NCBI GenBank assembly: GCA_016873435.1 | Contig: VGXF01000004.1 | Location: forward strand, 1-64,000 | Reading direction: 5' to 3' | Source: Nitrospira sp. | GTDB taxonomy: Bacteria; Nitrospirota; Nitrospiria; Nitrospirales; Nitrospiraceae | DNA length: 64,000 nucleotides | Shown: in pieces, positions 52,562 to 61,098 of the stretch | Layout of the letters: each line of letters starts with the position of its first letter | Position numbering within the stretch: the first letter of the stretch is position 1 | Made by a program: the position numbers and the translations under genes | Notes under the pieces: generated by a model | What the model was told of the DNA's origin: nothing | The model's database searches: none | The model's input: the letters and a program-made list of their open reading frames with translations, nothing else

Positions 52562-54214
52562 ATGGAAAAACGCGTCATCATTTTCCTTATTCTCTCCCTG
52601 GGCATTCTGCTCGGGTACGAATATCTCCTGAAGGAGATGGGGTTGGCTCCGCACCCGTCCCAGGAGATGGATCAGCGGGCGCAGCCTGCCTCTGAATCGC
52701 ACACCCCGGTGCCGGTCGCGGAGACAACACAGGATACGCCGAAAGCCCCGGGGGGACAGGCGACCGGCTCGCAGGCGCCAGCGCCGGAACACGAGCAAAC
52801 GGTCGAAATCGTGTCCGACTTGTACCGGGTGAAACTTTCCAATCACGGGGGAGTCGTCACAAGCTGGGAACTGCTGAAGTACCGCCTGGCGCCGGACGCC
52901 AGTTCGCCGCCCGTGCAATTGATTTACAAGGAGGGCCAATTCGCCAAGCCGCTGGCGCTGCACCTGGAGGATGCGGCGCTCGCGAAGCAGATGAATGGCG
53001 GGTTCTACGACATCGCGCGCGACTTCGATCGGCTGGATGCCGCCCACCCGACCGGCCGCGTGACCCTGACATACCGGACGCCGGATTCGCCGGTGCGCGT
53101 GCAGAAACAACTGATCTTTCATCACAACAGTTATCTGGTGGAGGTGACAGTGGCAGCCGAGGGGGTCACCATTCCGGTCGGTCTTGCCCTCGGGACCAAT
53201 TTCGGCATCGTGGAGTGGACTGAGGGGCTGATCGGTTTGGTCGGTCCCGCCACGCGCATCGCCGACAAGGTCGAGAAGGATCTCCCGGACGCTGAGCAGG
53301 ACTCAAAAGGCGATATTAAATGGGTCGCGCTTCAGGACAAGTACTTCCTGAGCGTGATGATCCCGACCGGCGCCACCTCCGCCTGGATCAAAAAGGAGGC
53401 AGATCGGGTGGCCACGGCCCAGGTGCGATTCCCCGCGCCGGGCAACCCGCTGTCCGTAAAGCTCTATGCGGGGCCGAAAGAATACGAGACGCTCAAATCG
53501 TTCGGGGCCGGCCTGGAGGAGACGATCGATTTCGGCTGGTTTATCTTCGGCAGCTGGGATATCGTCAAGGCGGTCGCGAAGCCACTCTTCGTTGTGCTGC
53601 GCTTTCTGCACGAGTATACGCAAAACTACGGAGTGGCGATCGTCCTGCTGACCATTGGTATCAAGCTGCTCTTCGCACCGCTGCAATTCAAGAGCTACAA
53701 GTCCATGAAGGAGATGCAGGTCCTCCAGCCGAAAGTGCTGGGCCTGCAGACCAAGTTCAAGGACGACCGGGACCGGCTCAATCGTGAGCTCATCAAGCTC
53801 TACCGTGACCACAAGGTCAATCCGGTCGGCGGCTGCCTTCCGATGCTCCTGCAAATGCCGGTGTTCGTCGCGCTCTTCAACGTCCTCTATATGACAATCG
53901 AGTTGCGGCAGGCGCCGCTGGGACTCTGGATTCACGATCTTTCGTCCCCCGATCCCTATTACGTGCTGCCGATTCTCATGGGCGTAACGATGGTCATCCA
54001 GCAGAAGATCACGCCAACGACGATGGATCCGACTCAGGCCAAGATGATGCTGATTCTCCCGGCCTTCATGACCCTACTATTTTTAAATTTTGCTTCCGGC
54101 CTTGTGCTCTATTGGTTCACCAACAATCTGCTGACTATCGGGCAGCAAGTCGTCACGGACCGCTACATCTATAAGCAGCCGACCTTCGCCACCTCCGCGC
54201 AATCGGAGTCCTGA
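52562..54214 (+). CDS. yidC: membrane protein insertase YidC
   Basis: Inserts and folds inner-membrane proteins, alone or with SecYEG. The 550-residue Gram-negative type has an N-terminal transmembrane anchor (IIFLILSLGILLGYEYLL), a large periplasmic beta domain (about 80-330) and the five-helix insertase core, with YKSMKEMQVLQPK on the cytoplasmic coiled-coil loop and GGCLPMLLQMPVFVALFNVL. Downstream, mnmE follows directly; the RNA-binding jag gene often found between them is absent. Confidence 0.96.
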   Translation: MEKRVIIFLILSLGILLGYEYLLKEMGLAPHPSQEMDQRAQPASESHTPVPVAETTQDTPKAPGGQATGSQAPAPEHEQTVEIVSDLYRVKLSNHGGVVTSWELLKYRLAPDASSPPVQLIYKEGQFAKPLALHLEDAALAKQMNGGFYDIARDFDRLDAAHPTGRVTLTYRTPDSPVRVQKQLIFHHNSYLVEVTVAAEGVTIPVGLALGTNFGIVEWTEGLIGLVGPATRIADKVEKDLPDAEQDSKGDIKWVALQDKYFLSVMIPTGATSAWIKKEADRVATAQVRFPAPGNPLSVKLYAGPKEYETLKSFGAGLEETIDFGWFIFGSWDIVKAVAKPLFVVLRFLHEYTQNYGVAIVLLTIGIKLLFAPLQFKSYKSMKEMQVLQPKVLGLQTKFKDDRDRLNRELIKLYRDHKVNPVGGCLPMLLQMPVFVALFNVLYMTIELRQAPLGLWIHDLSSPDPYYVLPILMGVTMVIQQKITPTTMDPTQAKMMLILPAFMTLLFLNFASGLVLYWFTNNLLTIGQQVVTDRYIYKQPTFATSAQSES

Positions 54215-54215
54215 C

Positions 54216-54293
54216 GTGGGCTCACCGCTGAACGATACGCTTTGCGCTCTCGCCGATCCGACTGGCAGTGTGCAAATGGCCTTCGCTGCGTAA
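54216..54293 (+). pseudogene. decayed duplicate of the mnmE 5' end
   Basis: Right after yidC, a GTG-started frame reads GSPLNDTLCALADPTG before it stops at TAA. The true mnmE start 110 bases downstream reads SSPLNDTICAVATPPG. The two DNA stretches agree at most positions over about 50 bases. This is best explained by an old partial tandem duplication of the gene start, now decayed. It could still be translated as a short peptide. Confidence 0.65.
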
Positions 54294-54324
54294 TTCGATT
54301 TCAGATAGAATCCCGCGGTGACGC

Positions 54325-55731
54325 ATGAGCTCCCCGTTGAACGACACAATTTGTGCAGTGGCCACCCCGCCCGGCGAGGGAGGGGTCGGAATCATCCGCA
54401 TCAGTGGCGAGAAGGCCGTGGATGTTGCCGCCAGCCTTGTGGCATTGAAGTCCGGAGTCTTTCTCGCATCCGCTGCCAGCCATACGCTCCACCAGGCTGA
54501 TCTCTTTGACCGTACTGATGCGCGGTCGCGGACACCGGTCGACGAGGCGCTCGTCGTCGTGATGCGCGGCCCGAGATCTTACACCGGCGAGGATGTCGTC
54601 GAGCTCCAGTGCCACGGCAGTTCGCTGATTCTTCAGACCGTCTGTGCGGCACTCATCCGGGCCGGGGCCCGCCTAGCCGATCCGGGTGAATTTACCAAAC
54701 GCGCTTTTCTCAACGGCCGGCTCGATCTGGCCCAGGCCGAGGCGGTCCTTGATACGATCCGGGCCAAAACGGCCGGCAGTCTTCGCATCGCGCAGGAGCA
54801 GTTGCGCGGCGCCCTTTCGAAGGACATCGCATCGGTCCGCGAGCCACTCATCCGCTTGCTCGCTCATGTGGAAGCCGGGATTGATTTCGTTGAGGAAGAT
54901 ATTTCGTTCATTCCGATTACTGAGCTGGCCGCTGGCCTCCACCAGGCACATGATATGGTGTTGCGTTTGTTGGCGCACAGCCGCGAAGGCCGCATCCTGC
55001 GCGAAGGCGTGACCGCCGCCATCGTCGGACGACCGAACGTTGGCAAGTCTAGCCTGCTCAATGCGTTGCTGCGAATGGACCGGGCAATTGTCACGCCGAT
55101 CCCCGGCACAACTCGTGACGTTCTCGAAGAAGTGCTCAACGTCCGCGGTGTGCCTGTCCGGCTGCGGGACACCGCTGGCCTGCGGGACTCCATCGATCCT
55201 GTGGAGCAAGAGGGCGTGCGTCGGAGTCAGGCGGCGATCGAGCAGGCCGATCTGCTTCTGATCGTCGTCGATGCGTCGGCCCCTTTGTGCTCTGACGACC
55301 GTCGCCTGCTCGACGAATTTCTGGGCAAGACGGACAAGAAGCGGCTGGTGATTCTGAACAAGACGGATCTGCCCTGCCGGCTGGACGATCCGATCGCCGC
55401 TCCGGATGAACGCTCAGCAGTGGTACGCCTCTCCGCCAAAACCGGCGAGGGGCTCGATGAACTGCGGGACCAGATCCGAGCTCTTTTTATTCATCCGGAT
55501 TTCGAAGTGCGGGAAACCGCGCTCATCACGCATTTGCGGCATCAGGCAGCCTTACAGCGGACGCTGGATGCGCTGACCGCGGGGCTCGCCTCGGTCGCAG
55601 TCTCGGCAGCTGGTGAGTTGATCGCGATGGATCTCCGTATGGCGATCGATGGGCTGGGTGAAATCACGGGCGTCATTAGCACGGACGATATTCTGGACCG
55701 TATCTTCAAGGACTTTTGTATTGGGAAGTAA
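54325..55731 (+). CDS. mnmE: tRNA modification GTPase MnmE
   Basis: With MnmG it forms the carboxymethylaminomethyl group on the wobble uridine of some tRNAs. The 468-residue protein has the N-terminal folate-binding domain (NDTICAVATPPGEGGVGIIR), the central helical domain and an inserted G domain with the G1 motif GRPNVGKSS, G3 DTAG and G4 NKTD, ending in the conserved C-terminal CIGK. mnmG follows 63 bases later. Confidence 0.96.
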   Translation: MSSPLNDTICAVATPPGEGGVGIIRISGEKAVDVAASLVALKSGVFLASAASHTLHQADLFDRTDARSRTPVDEALVVVMRGPRSYTGEDVVELQCHGSSLILQTVCAALIRAGARLADPGEFTKRAFLNGRLDLAQAEAVLDTIRAKTAGSLRIAQEQLRGALSKDIASVREPLIRLLAHVEAGIDFVEEDISFIPITELAAGLHQAHDMVLRLLAHSREGRILREGVTAAIVGRPNVGKSSLLNALLRMDRAIVTPIPGTTRDVLEEVLNVRGVPVRLRDTAGLRDSIDPVEQEGVRRSQAAIEQADLLLIVVDASAPLCSDDRRLLDEFLGKTDKKRLVILNKTDLPCRLDDPIAAPDERSAVVRLSAKTGEGLDELRDQIRALFIHPDFEVRETALITHLRHQAALQRTLDALTAGLASVAVSAAGELIAMDLRMAIDGLGEITGVISTDDILDRIFKDFCIGK

Positions 55732-55794
55732 CTTTCAGCGCGCAGCGTATCTCGCAAGCAACTAGCGACGAGATACACCGGACGTGGGTGAGCA

Positions 55795-57690
55795 ATGGCA
55801 AGCGACTTTGACATCGTCGTCGTCGGGGGCGGTCATGCCGGCTGCGAAGCCGCGCTGGCGGCCGCTCGTATGGGCGCCCGGACACTCCTGTTGACAATGG
55901 AGATCGATAAGATTGCGCAGATGTCCTGCAATCCCGCCATCGGCGGCATCGCAAAGGGTCACCTTGTGAAAGAAATCGACGCGCTTGGTGGAGAGATGGG
56001 CCGCAACACCGATCGCGCTGGCATCCAATTCCGCATGCTCAACACAAGCAAGGGGCCGGCGGTGCGAGCGCTGCGCGTGCAATGCGACAAGAAACTCTAC
56101 CGGCAGACGATGCAGCAGACCCTGCGCGAGCAGCCCGGATTGACTGTGACGTCGGGCACCGTGGATCGCCTCTTCACGGCTGGCGGACGGGTGACGGGCC
56201 TCGTAACGGGCAACGGCATCCGGATCGACGCGCGGGCTGTGATCCTCACCTCGGGCACCTTTCTCAAGGGGCTGATCCACATCGGGCTGAATCATTTTCC
56301 GGCTGGGCGCGGCGGGGAGGCTTCGGCGGAACATCTCTCCGATTGCATGCGGGATCTGGGATTCGAAGCGGGTCGCCTCAAGACCGGCACGCCGCCGCGC
56401 GTACACAAAGACACGATCGATTTCGCCGCGATGGTGCTGCAGCCGGGCGATACCCCTCCACAGTTCTTCTCCTCGCGCACGGAGCGGATCACGACGCCGC
56501 AACTGCCTTGTCATCTCACCTACACGAGCCGGGAGACGCACGACATCATCCGCGCAAACCTCGACCGCTCGCCGATGTACTCGGGTGTAATCGAGTCAGT
56601 TGGCCCGCGCTACTGTCCTTCGATCGAAGACAAGGTCGTGCGTTTCGCTGACAAGGACCGGCACCAGATTTTCGTCGAGCCCGAGGGCGTGGACGTCCCG
56701 GAGTTTTATCCGAACGGTATTTCGACGAGCCTGCCCGTGGACGTGCAGGCAGCCGTGCTCAAAACGATCCCGGGGCTCGCGCGGGCCACGATGCTCCGGC
56801 CCGGCTACGCGATCGAGTACGATTATTTCCCGCCGCGACAGCTGCACCCAACGCTGGAAACGAAACTCGTGGCCGGTCTTTTCCACGCGGGACAGATTAA
56901 TGGCACCTCTGGCTATGAAGAAGCTGGCGCGCAGGGCCTCATCGCGGGCATCAATGCGACCCTTGCCGTGCAGAACGAACCACTCCTTGTCCTGGACCGC
57001 TCGCAAGCCTACATCGGCGTGTTGATCGACGATCTCATCACGAAGGACGCGCGCGAGCCCTACCGCATGTTCACGTCGCGCGCTGAGTACCGCCTGCTGC
57101 TGCGCCACGACAACGCCGATTTTCGTCTGACGGATATCGGTCGCAGACTCGGGCTCGTCCCGGATGCGGTGTATGCCCGTTTCGATGAAAAACGCATCCT
57201 CGTTGAGCGGGAGATCCGGCGCTTCAATGGATCGAGGGTTTCGGCATTTGACAGACTTCGCGAAAGAATCTTTTCCATTTCCCCAGAACCCCTGGCTCCG
57301 GACGCTACGCTGGCCCACGTGCTGCGCCGTCCCGGCATGAGCTACGATGCACTCCTCCATCTCCTTGGAGAGAAACCTACTAGCAAAGAATCATCGCAAG
57401 CTGTTGAAATATCTATAAAATATGACGGATATGTAAGACGACAACTGGAACAGATTTCTCGATTTGAAAAATTGGAAGGGAGAAAAATTCCCCTCGAGTT
57501 CAACTATGCAGGCGTATTAGGCCTCTCGCATGAAGTCCTTGAAAAACTCACGAAAATCAAACCCGCCTCTGTTGGCCAAGCGTCCCGGATTTCCGGCGTT
57601 ACGCCTGCAGCCGTCTCACTACTCCTCATCGCGCTCGAACGTGATCGCCGTCGCTCACAGGGATCATCCTCGACTGTCCTGGCCAGCTAA
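55795..57690 (+). CDS. mnmG: tRNA uridine-5-carboxymethylaminomethyl synthesis enzyme MnmG
   Basis: FAD protein, partner of MnmE. The 631-residue protein begins with the Rossmann motif [20 protein letters not shown], and contains the MnmG signatures [24 protein letters not shown] and [12 protein letters not shown](G)AQGL. The C-terminal MnmE-binding helices (residues about 530 on) are coded by distinctly AT-richer DNA from about 57380. The tail extends to AT-poor DNA again only after rsmG and parA begin. Confidence 0.95.
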   Translation: MASDFDIVVVGGGHAGCEAALAAARMGARTLLLTMEIDKIAQMSCNPAIGGIAKGHLVKEIDALGGEMGRNTDRAGIQFRMLNTSKGPAVRALRVQCDKKLYRQTMQQTLREQPGLTVTSGTVDRLFTAGGRVTGLVTGNGIRIDARAVILTSGTFLKGLIHIGLNHFPAGRGGEASAEHLSDCMRDLGFEAGRLKTGTPPRVHKDTIDFAAMVLQPGDTPPQFFSSRTERITTPQLPCHLTYTSRETHDIIRANLDRSPMYSGVIESVGPRYCPSIEDKVVRFADKDRHQIFVEPEGVDVPEFYPNGISTSLPVDVQAAVLKTIPGLARATMLRPGYAIEYDYFPPRQLHPTLETKLVAGLFHAGQINGTSGYEEAGAQGLIAGINATLAVQNEPLLVLDRSQAYIGVLIDDLITKDAREPYRMFTSRAEYRLLLRHDNADFRLTDIGRRLGLVPDAVYARFDEKRILVEREIRRFNGSRVSAFDRLRERIFSISPEPLAPDATLAHVLRRPGMSYDALLHLLGEKPTSKESSQAVEISIKYDGYVRRQLEQISRFEKLEGRKIPLEFNYAGVLGLSHEVLEKLTKIKPASVGQASRISGVTPAAVSLLLIALERDRRRSQGSSSTVLAS

Positions 57691-57765
57691 CCGCCTTGTC
57701 TACTCTTTCAGGCTAAGATCCTTTTTATCTAATTCCGCTTGACCTCTCCCATCAGTTTGGCGTAG

Positions 57766-58422
57766 ATGTTCCACGTGGAACAGACACAATTTGTAGTGGA
57801 ACTTATTGAAGGTTTATCTACATTTGGTATATCGTTATGCCAGGAACAGATTGACGCCTGCTCAACTTACTACGATGAACTAATCCGGTGGAATGCCCGG
57901 GTCAGTTTGACGTCGATCAAGGACAGAAAGGAAATTGCCATTAAGCACTTCGTCGATTCATTCGCCTGCATACAGGCCGTTGGAAAAGAGACAACCTCTC
58001 TGCTCGATATTGGCAGTGGAGCAGGATTCCCAGGGCTCCCCTTAAAGATTCTCAGACCTGATCTCTTGGTAACGCTCCTGGAGCCGAATGAAAAAAAGAC
58101 GGCATTCTTGCGCTATCTCATTGGCACATTAAACCTAAAAAACATTTCAGTTGTTTCTAAGACGCTGAGAGAATTCGCCAAACCCGAGAGTGTGCGGATG
58201 GGATTTTCCTCCCTCATCACGCGCGCTTTGGCAGCGCAGGAGATTCTTCCGCTTGCTGTATCACTACTGACGTCAAGGGGCCACGTGATCCTATGCCGTG
58301 CCAAACCGTTCGATATGAGCCCAGAACAACATGGGCTGACTCTATTATCTGAGTTTTCCTATGAGCTGCCTTCCGGCTATGGTCACCGCGTTCTGACCAA
58401 ACTACAGCTGAAAACGGCCTGA
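57766..58422 (+). CDS. rsmG: 16S rRNA (guanine-527-N7) methyltransferase RsmG
   Basis: Methylates G527 of 16S rRNA. The 218-residue SAM-dependent enzyme has LLDIGSGAGFPGLPLKILRP as motif I, followed by LLEPNEKKTAFLRYL and the FSSLITRALAA region. Its first codons (MFHVEQ) are formed by a parS palindrome that includes the ATG itself. The whole gene is AT-richer than the window average. Confidence 0.95.
   Translation: MFHVEQTQFVVELIEGLSTFGISLCQEQIDACSTYYDELIRWNARVSLTSIKDRKEIAIKHFVDSFACIQAVGKETTSLLDIGSGAGFPGLPLKILRPDLLVTLLEPNEKKTAFLRYLIGTLNLKNISVVSKTLREFAKPESVRMGFSSLITRALAAQEILPLAVSLLTSRGHVILCRAKPFDMSPEQHGLTLLSEFSYELPSGYGHRVLTKLQLKTA
57767..57782. promoter_or_regulatory. parS partition site overlapping the rsmG start
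   Basis: TGTTCCACGTGGAACA is a perfect 16-bp palindrome and matches the parS consensus core (GTTCCACGTGGAAC). ParB, encoded 1.4 kb downstream, should load here to segregate the chromosome. The palindrome provides part of the rsmG start codon. Confidence 0.92.
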
Positions 58423-58438
58423 TGTTCCACGTGGAACA
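58423..58438. promoter_or_regulatory. second parS partition site between rsmG and parA
   Basis: An identical perfect palindrome TGTTCCACGTGGAACA starts one base after the rsmG stop and ends 17 bases before the parA start, so it may also influence parA expression. Confidence 0.92.
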
Positions 58439-58455
58439 ATGGAGATTGCACTAAT

Positions 58456-59229
58456 ATGGCTCGTATTATTGCAGTAGCGAATCAAAAGGGAGGCGTTGGA
58501 AAAACAACGACTTCCGTTAACTTTGCTACATCCTTGGCGGTCTCGGAGCAGTCTGTTCTGCTGGTTGACCTTGACCCACAGGCTAATGCCACAAGCGGCT
58601 TGGGCGTGGCTACTAACAGCGCCTCCAAGACTGTCTATAACTGCCTCGTGCACGGGGAGAAGATTGAGAATGTCTCTGTCCCAACTTCGATCACGCACCT
58701 GTCCGTTGCACCAGCGACCACTGATCTTGTTGGCGCTGAAGTCGAGCTGGTCTCCATACCGGGGCGTGAGTCGCTGCTCAAGCAGGCACTCCAGAGCAGT
58801 CATGATCGCTTCGACTACATCATCCTGGACTGTCCGCCGGCGTTGGGCCTGATCACAATCAACGCGTTCACGGCCGCCTCGTCCGTCCTTGTACCCTTGC
58901 AGTGCGAGTACTATGCGATGGAGGGGCTGAGCCGGCTCATGGCCAATGTCGAGCGTATACGGCAGTCGCTTAACCCATCGCTAGAATTGGAAGGCATCGT
59001 GCTGACAATGTTCGATGCGCGCAATAGCCTCTCAAAACAGGTGGCTGATGAAATCCGCAAGCATTTCAAGGACAAGGTCTATCGTACGGTGATCCCCCGC
59101 AATGTCGCACTCGCCGAAGCACCCAGCTTCGGACGGCCGGCATTGCTCTACAACGTTGCGTCGACCGGCGCGCAGGCCTATCTGCAACTTACAAAGGAGA
59201 TACTCGATGGAAAAAAAGGCTCTCGGTAA
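58456..59229 (+). CDS. parA: chromosome partition ATPase ParA (Soj)
   Basis: ATPase that moves ParB-parS complexes along the nucleoid. The 257-residue protein has the deviant Walker A KGGVGKTTT (residues 11-19), Walker A' VLLVDLDPQANAT and Walker B YIILDCPPAL. It lacks the N-terminal HTH of plasmid P1-type ParA, as in chromosomal Soj proteins. Its end overlaps parB by 23 bases. Confidence 0.96.
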   Translation: MARIIAVANQKGGVGKTTTSVNFATSLAVSEQSVLLVDLDPQANATSGLGVATNSASKTVYNCLVHGEKIENVSVPTSITHLSVAPATTDLVGAEVELVSIPGRESLLKQALQSSHDRFDYIILDCPPALGLITINAFTAASSVLVPLQCEYYAMEGLSRLMANVERIRQSLNPSLELEGIVLTMFDARNSLSKQVADEIRKHFKDKVYRTVIPRNVALAEAPSFGRPALLYNVASTGAQAYLQLTKEILDGKKGSR

Positions 59230-60058
59230 GGGACTGGGTGCGCTGCTGCCGGAAACGCTTCCGAAGATTTTTCCCATCGAGCGGGAGGCAACGCAGGAGA
59301 TCTCGGTCGACCGGATCGTGCCAAACCGCTACCAGCCCCGCCAGACCTTTGAGCCGGGGGAACTGGCGCAGCTGGCCGAGTCAGTGAAACGCAATGGCGT
59401 CCTGCAACCGGTGCTGGTCCGGCGCATGGCTGACGGGCTCTTCGAATTGATTGCGGGCGAACGGCGCTTTCGCGCGGCCAAGCTGGCCGGCCTCAACCAG
59501 ATTCCAGCAGTTGTGCGGAACAGCAACGACGAACAGTCCATGGAGTTTGCGCTAATCGAAAACCTGCAGCGTGCAAATCTAAATCCGATGGAGGAAGCGC
59601 GAGCCTATCAACGTCTCGTGGCCGAATTCGGCCTGACTCAGGAAGCACTCGCGCAGCGGTTTGGTAAAGATCGCTCGTCTATTGCCAACTCGCTGCGATT
59701 AATTAGTTTACCTAATGAAATAAAAGAGTTGGTCGAATCGCTCAAACTTTCCATGGGCCATGCCAAGGTGCTACTTGGCCTGACAAAACTGGATCTGCAA
59801 CTCAAGCTGGCCCAGCGCATTGTTGCGGAGCAGCTCTCCGTGCGCCAAGTGGAACAATTGATTGCCGCGGAAGGGCACGAAGGAAAAGTCAGAGTGGCGG
59901 CCCGGAAGCCAGCGGCGTTTCCTGATCTCGAGGCTGCGCTCAGAAAACGCCTGGGCACCAAAGTGCTGATTCACAAAAAAGGCACGGGCGGGCGCATCGA
60001 AATTCATTACTATCAACCCAGCGAGCTGAACCGGCTGGTCGAGGCAATGCTAGCTTAG
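59207..60058 (+). CDS. parB: chromosome partition protein ParB (Spo0J)
   Basis: CTP-dependent DNA clamp that binds parS. The 283-residue protein starts at 59207 after AAAGGAG. It has the CTP-binding N-domain with GERRFRAAKLAG and ENLQRANLNPMEEARAY, the HTH (LTQEALAQRFGKDRSSIANSLRL) for parS recognition, and a C-terminal dimerisation domain. Both parS sites lie upstream within 1.5 kb. Confidence 0.95.
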   Translation: MEKKALGKGLGALLPETLPKIFPIEREATQEISVDRIVPNRYQPRQTFEPGELAQLAESVKRNGVLQPVLVRRMADGLFELIAGERRFRAAKLAGLNQIPAVVRNSNDEQSMEFALIENLQRANLNPMEEARAYQRLVAEFGLTQEALAQRFGKDRSSIANSLRLISLPNEIKELVESLKLSMGHAKVLLGLTKLDLQLKLAQRIVAEQLSVRQVEQLIAAEGHEGKVRVAARKPAAFPDLEAALRKRLGTKVLIHKKGTGGRIEIHYYQPSELNRLVEAMLA

Positions 60059-60550
60059 GCTGCTCCCGGCACAAATAGGAATTTTCTTGCCTTAGGCCCC
60101 ACCTCGTTCTAAGCTCGCCTCCGAAGCGTCGGTCCCTGAGATTAGGGACTGCGGCCTCGCCTCATTAGCTACTCAGCGTAGGAAAAACAAGCGGTTCTCT
60201 GGCTCTAGCCGAGCAGGACAACCCTGGTTCCTCAAATTGAGGCCGTTGACGACCACCTCATACGCTATCAGCCATTGAGAATCGCTCAACGCAAGAGGCG
60301 GGCCTAAGGAATAATCCGGCTGCTCCCCCTGGCAACCGTGACTGGCTGGGGCAACGCGCCGACGCTCGCAATGGAAGAGGGCGTGCTGCTTAACGGCAAC
60401 CTCGAGATGCTGCACGCGGACGTACGCGAGCGCGCGCGAGGCGATACGCGCCGTAAATCCGCAGACGTCTAACGTCGAGCGCGTCACGGGCTAAGCCGGA
60501 GCGGTGGATGAACCCGCTGATCGTGCCGGCGACAGCCTCAAGAGGTACAC
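60059..60550. other. non-coding region between parB and the bactofilin gene
   Basis: About 490 bases. Overlapping frames of 50-104 codons occur on both strands, but none has a recognisable product, signal or ribosome-binding site. A small hairpin GTCCCT-GAGATT-AGGGAC lies at about 60132-60149, possibly the end of the parAB transcript. Confidence 0.5.
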
Positions 60551-61000
60551 ATGTGGGAAAAAAGTAAAAACAAGCGCCCCAAGGACGAAGAAGAGAATTT
60601 CACCTTCCTAGGCCGGGGGGTAGACTTCAAGGGCATCGTCAACTTAGAAGGGACGGTGCGCATCGACGGCCGCCTGGACGGGGAAATCTATACCAAGGGC
60701 ACGCTCATCGTCGGCGAGCACGCCGTCATCAAGGGCGTTGTCATTACCGGCACCCTCATCAGCCACGGCAAGATCAGGGCCACTGTGACCGCCTCAGAAA
60801 AAATTCAGGTGCTCAAACCCGGCATTTTAATAGGCGACATTCGCACCCCCTCCTTCATGATGGAGGAAGGAGCGCACTTCCACGGCCTCTGTGACATGGG
60901 CCCCGCTGCCTGGGATGCGGAGGAGCGCCAGGACTTCGAAAAGGTCGACGACCTCGCGGCCCATCGCGGGAAAGTCCGCCTGCAAGATCTGCCCTCGTGA
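60551..61000 (+). CDS. bactofilin
   Basis: A 149-residue polymer-forming cytoskeletal protein. The bactofilin domain (about 18-115) consists of short beta-helix repeats (FLGRGVDFKGIVNLEGTVRI, then HGKIRATVTASEKIQVLKPG) flanked by a charged N-terminus (MWEKSKNKRPKDEEEN) and an acidic tail. Bactofilins scaffold cell-wall or pole-related processes, and in some bacteria they position ParABS. Its place next to parAB therefore fits a pole or chromosome-anchoring role. Confidence 0.9.
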   Translation: MWEKSKNKRPKDEEENFTFLGRGVDFKGIVNLEGTVRIDGRLDGEIYTKGTLIVGEHAVIKGVVITGTLISHGKIRATVTASEKIQVLKPGILIGDIRTPSFMMEEGAHFHGLCDMGPAAWDAEERQDFEKVDDLAAHRGKVRLQDLPS

Positions 61001-61098
61001 CAGTACATACCCTCTTCCTGTAGCATGACGCGGGTGTCCGGAACGATCCGGACGCTGATATCGCTCACCATTCCTTCGCAACGATTAGGATTCGGATC

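Noticed and set aside
60173-60487. 104-codon minus-strand frame between parB and the bactofilin gene
   Set aside because: No recognisable product, no ribosome-binding site, and an open frame on the opposite strand covers the same DNA; support is too weak to call a gene.
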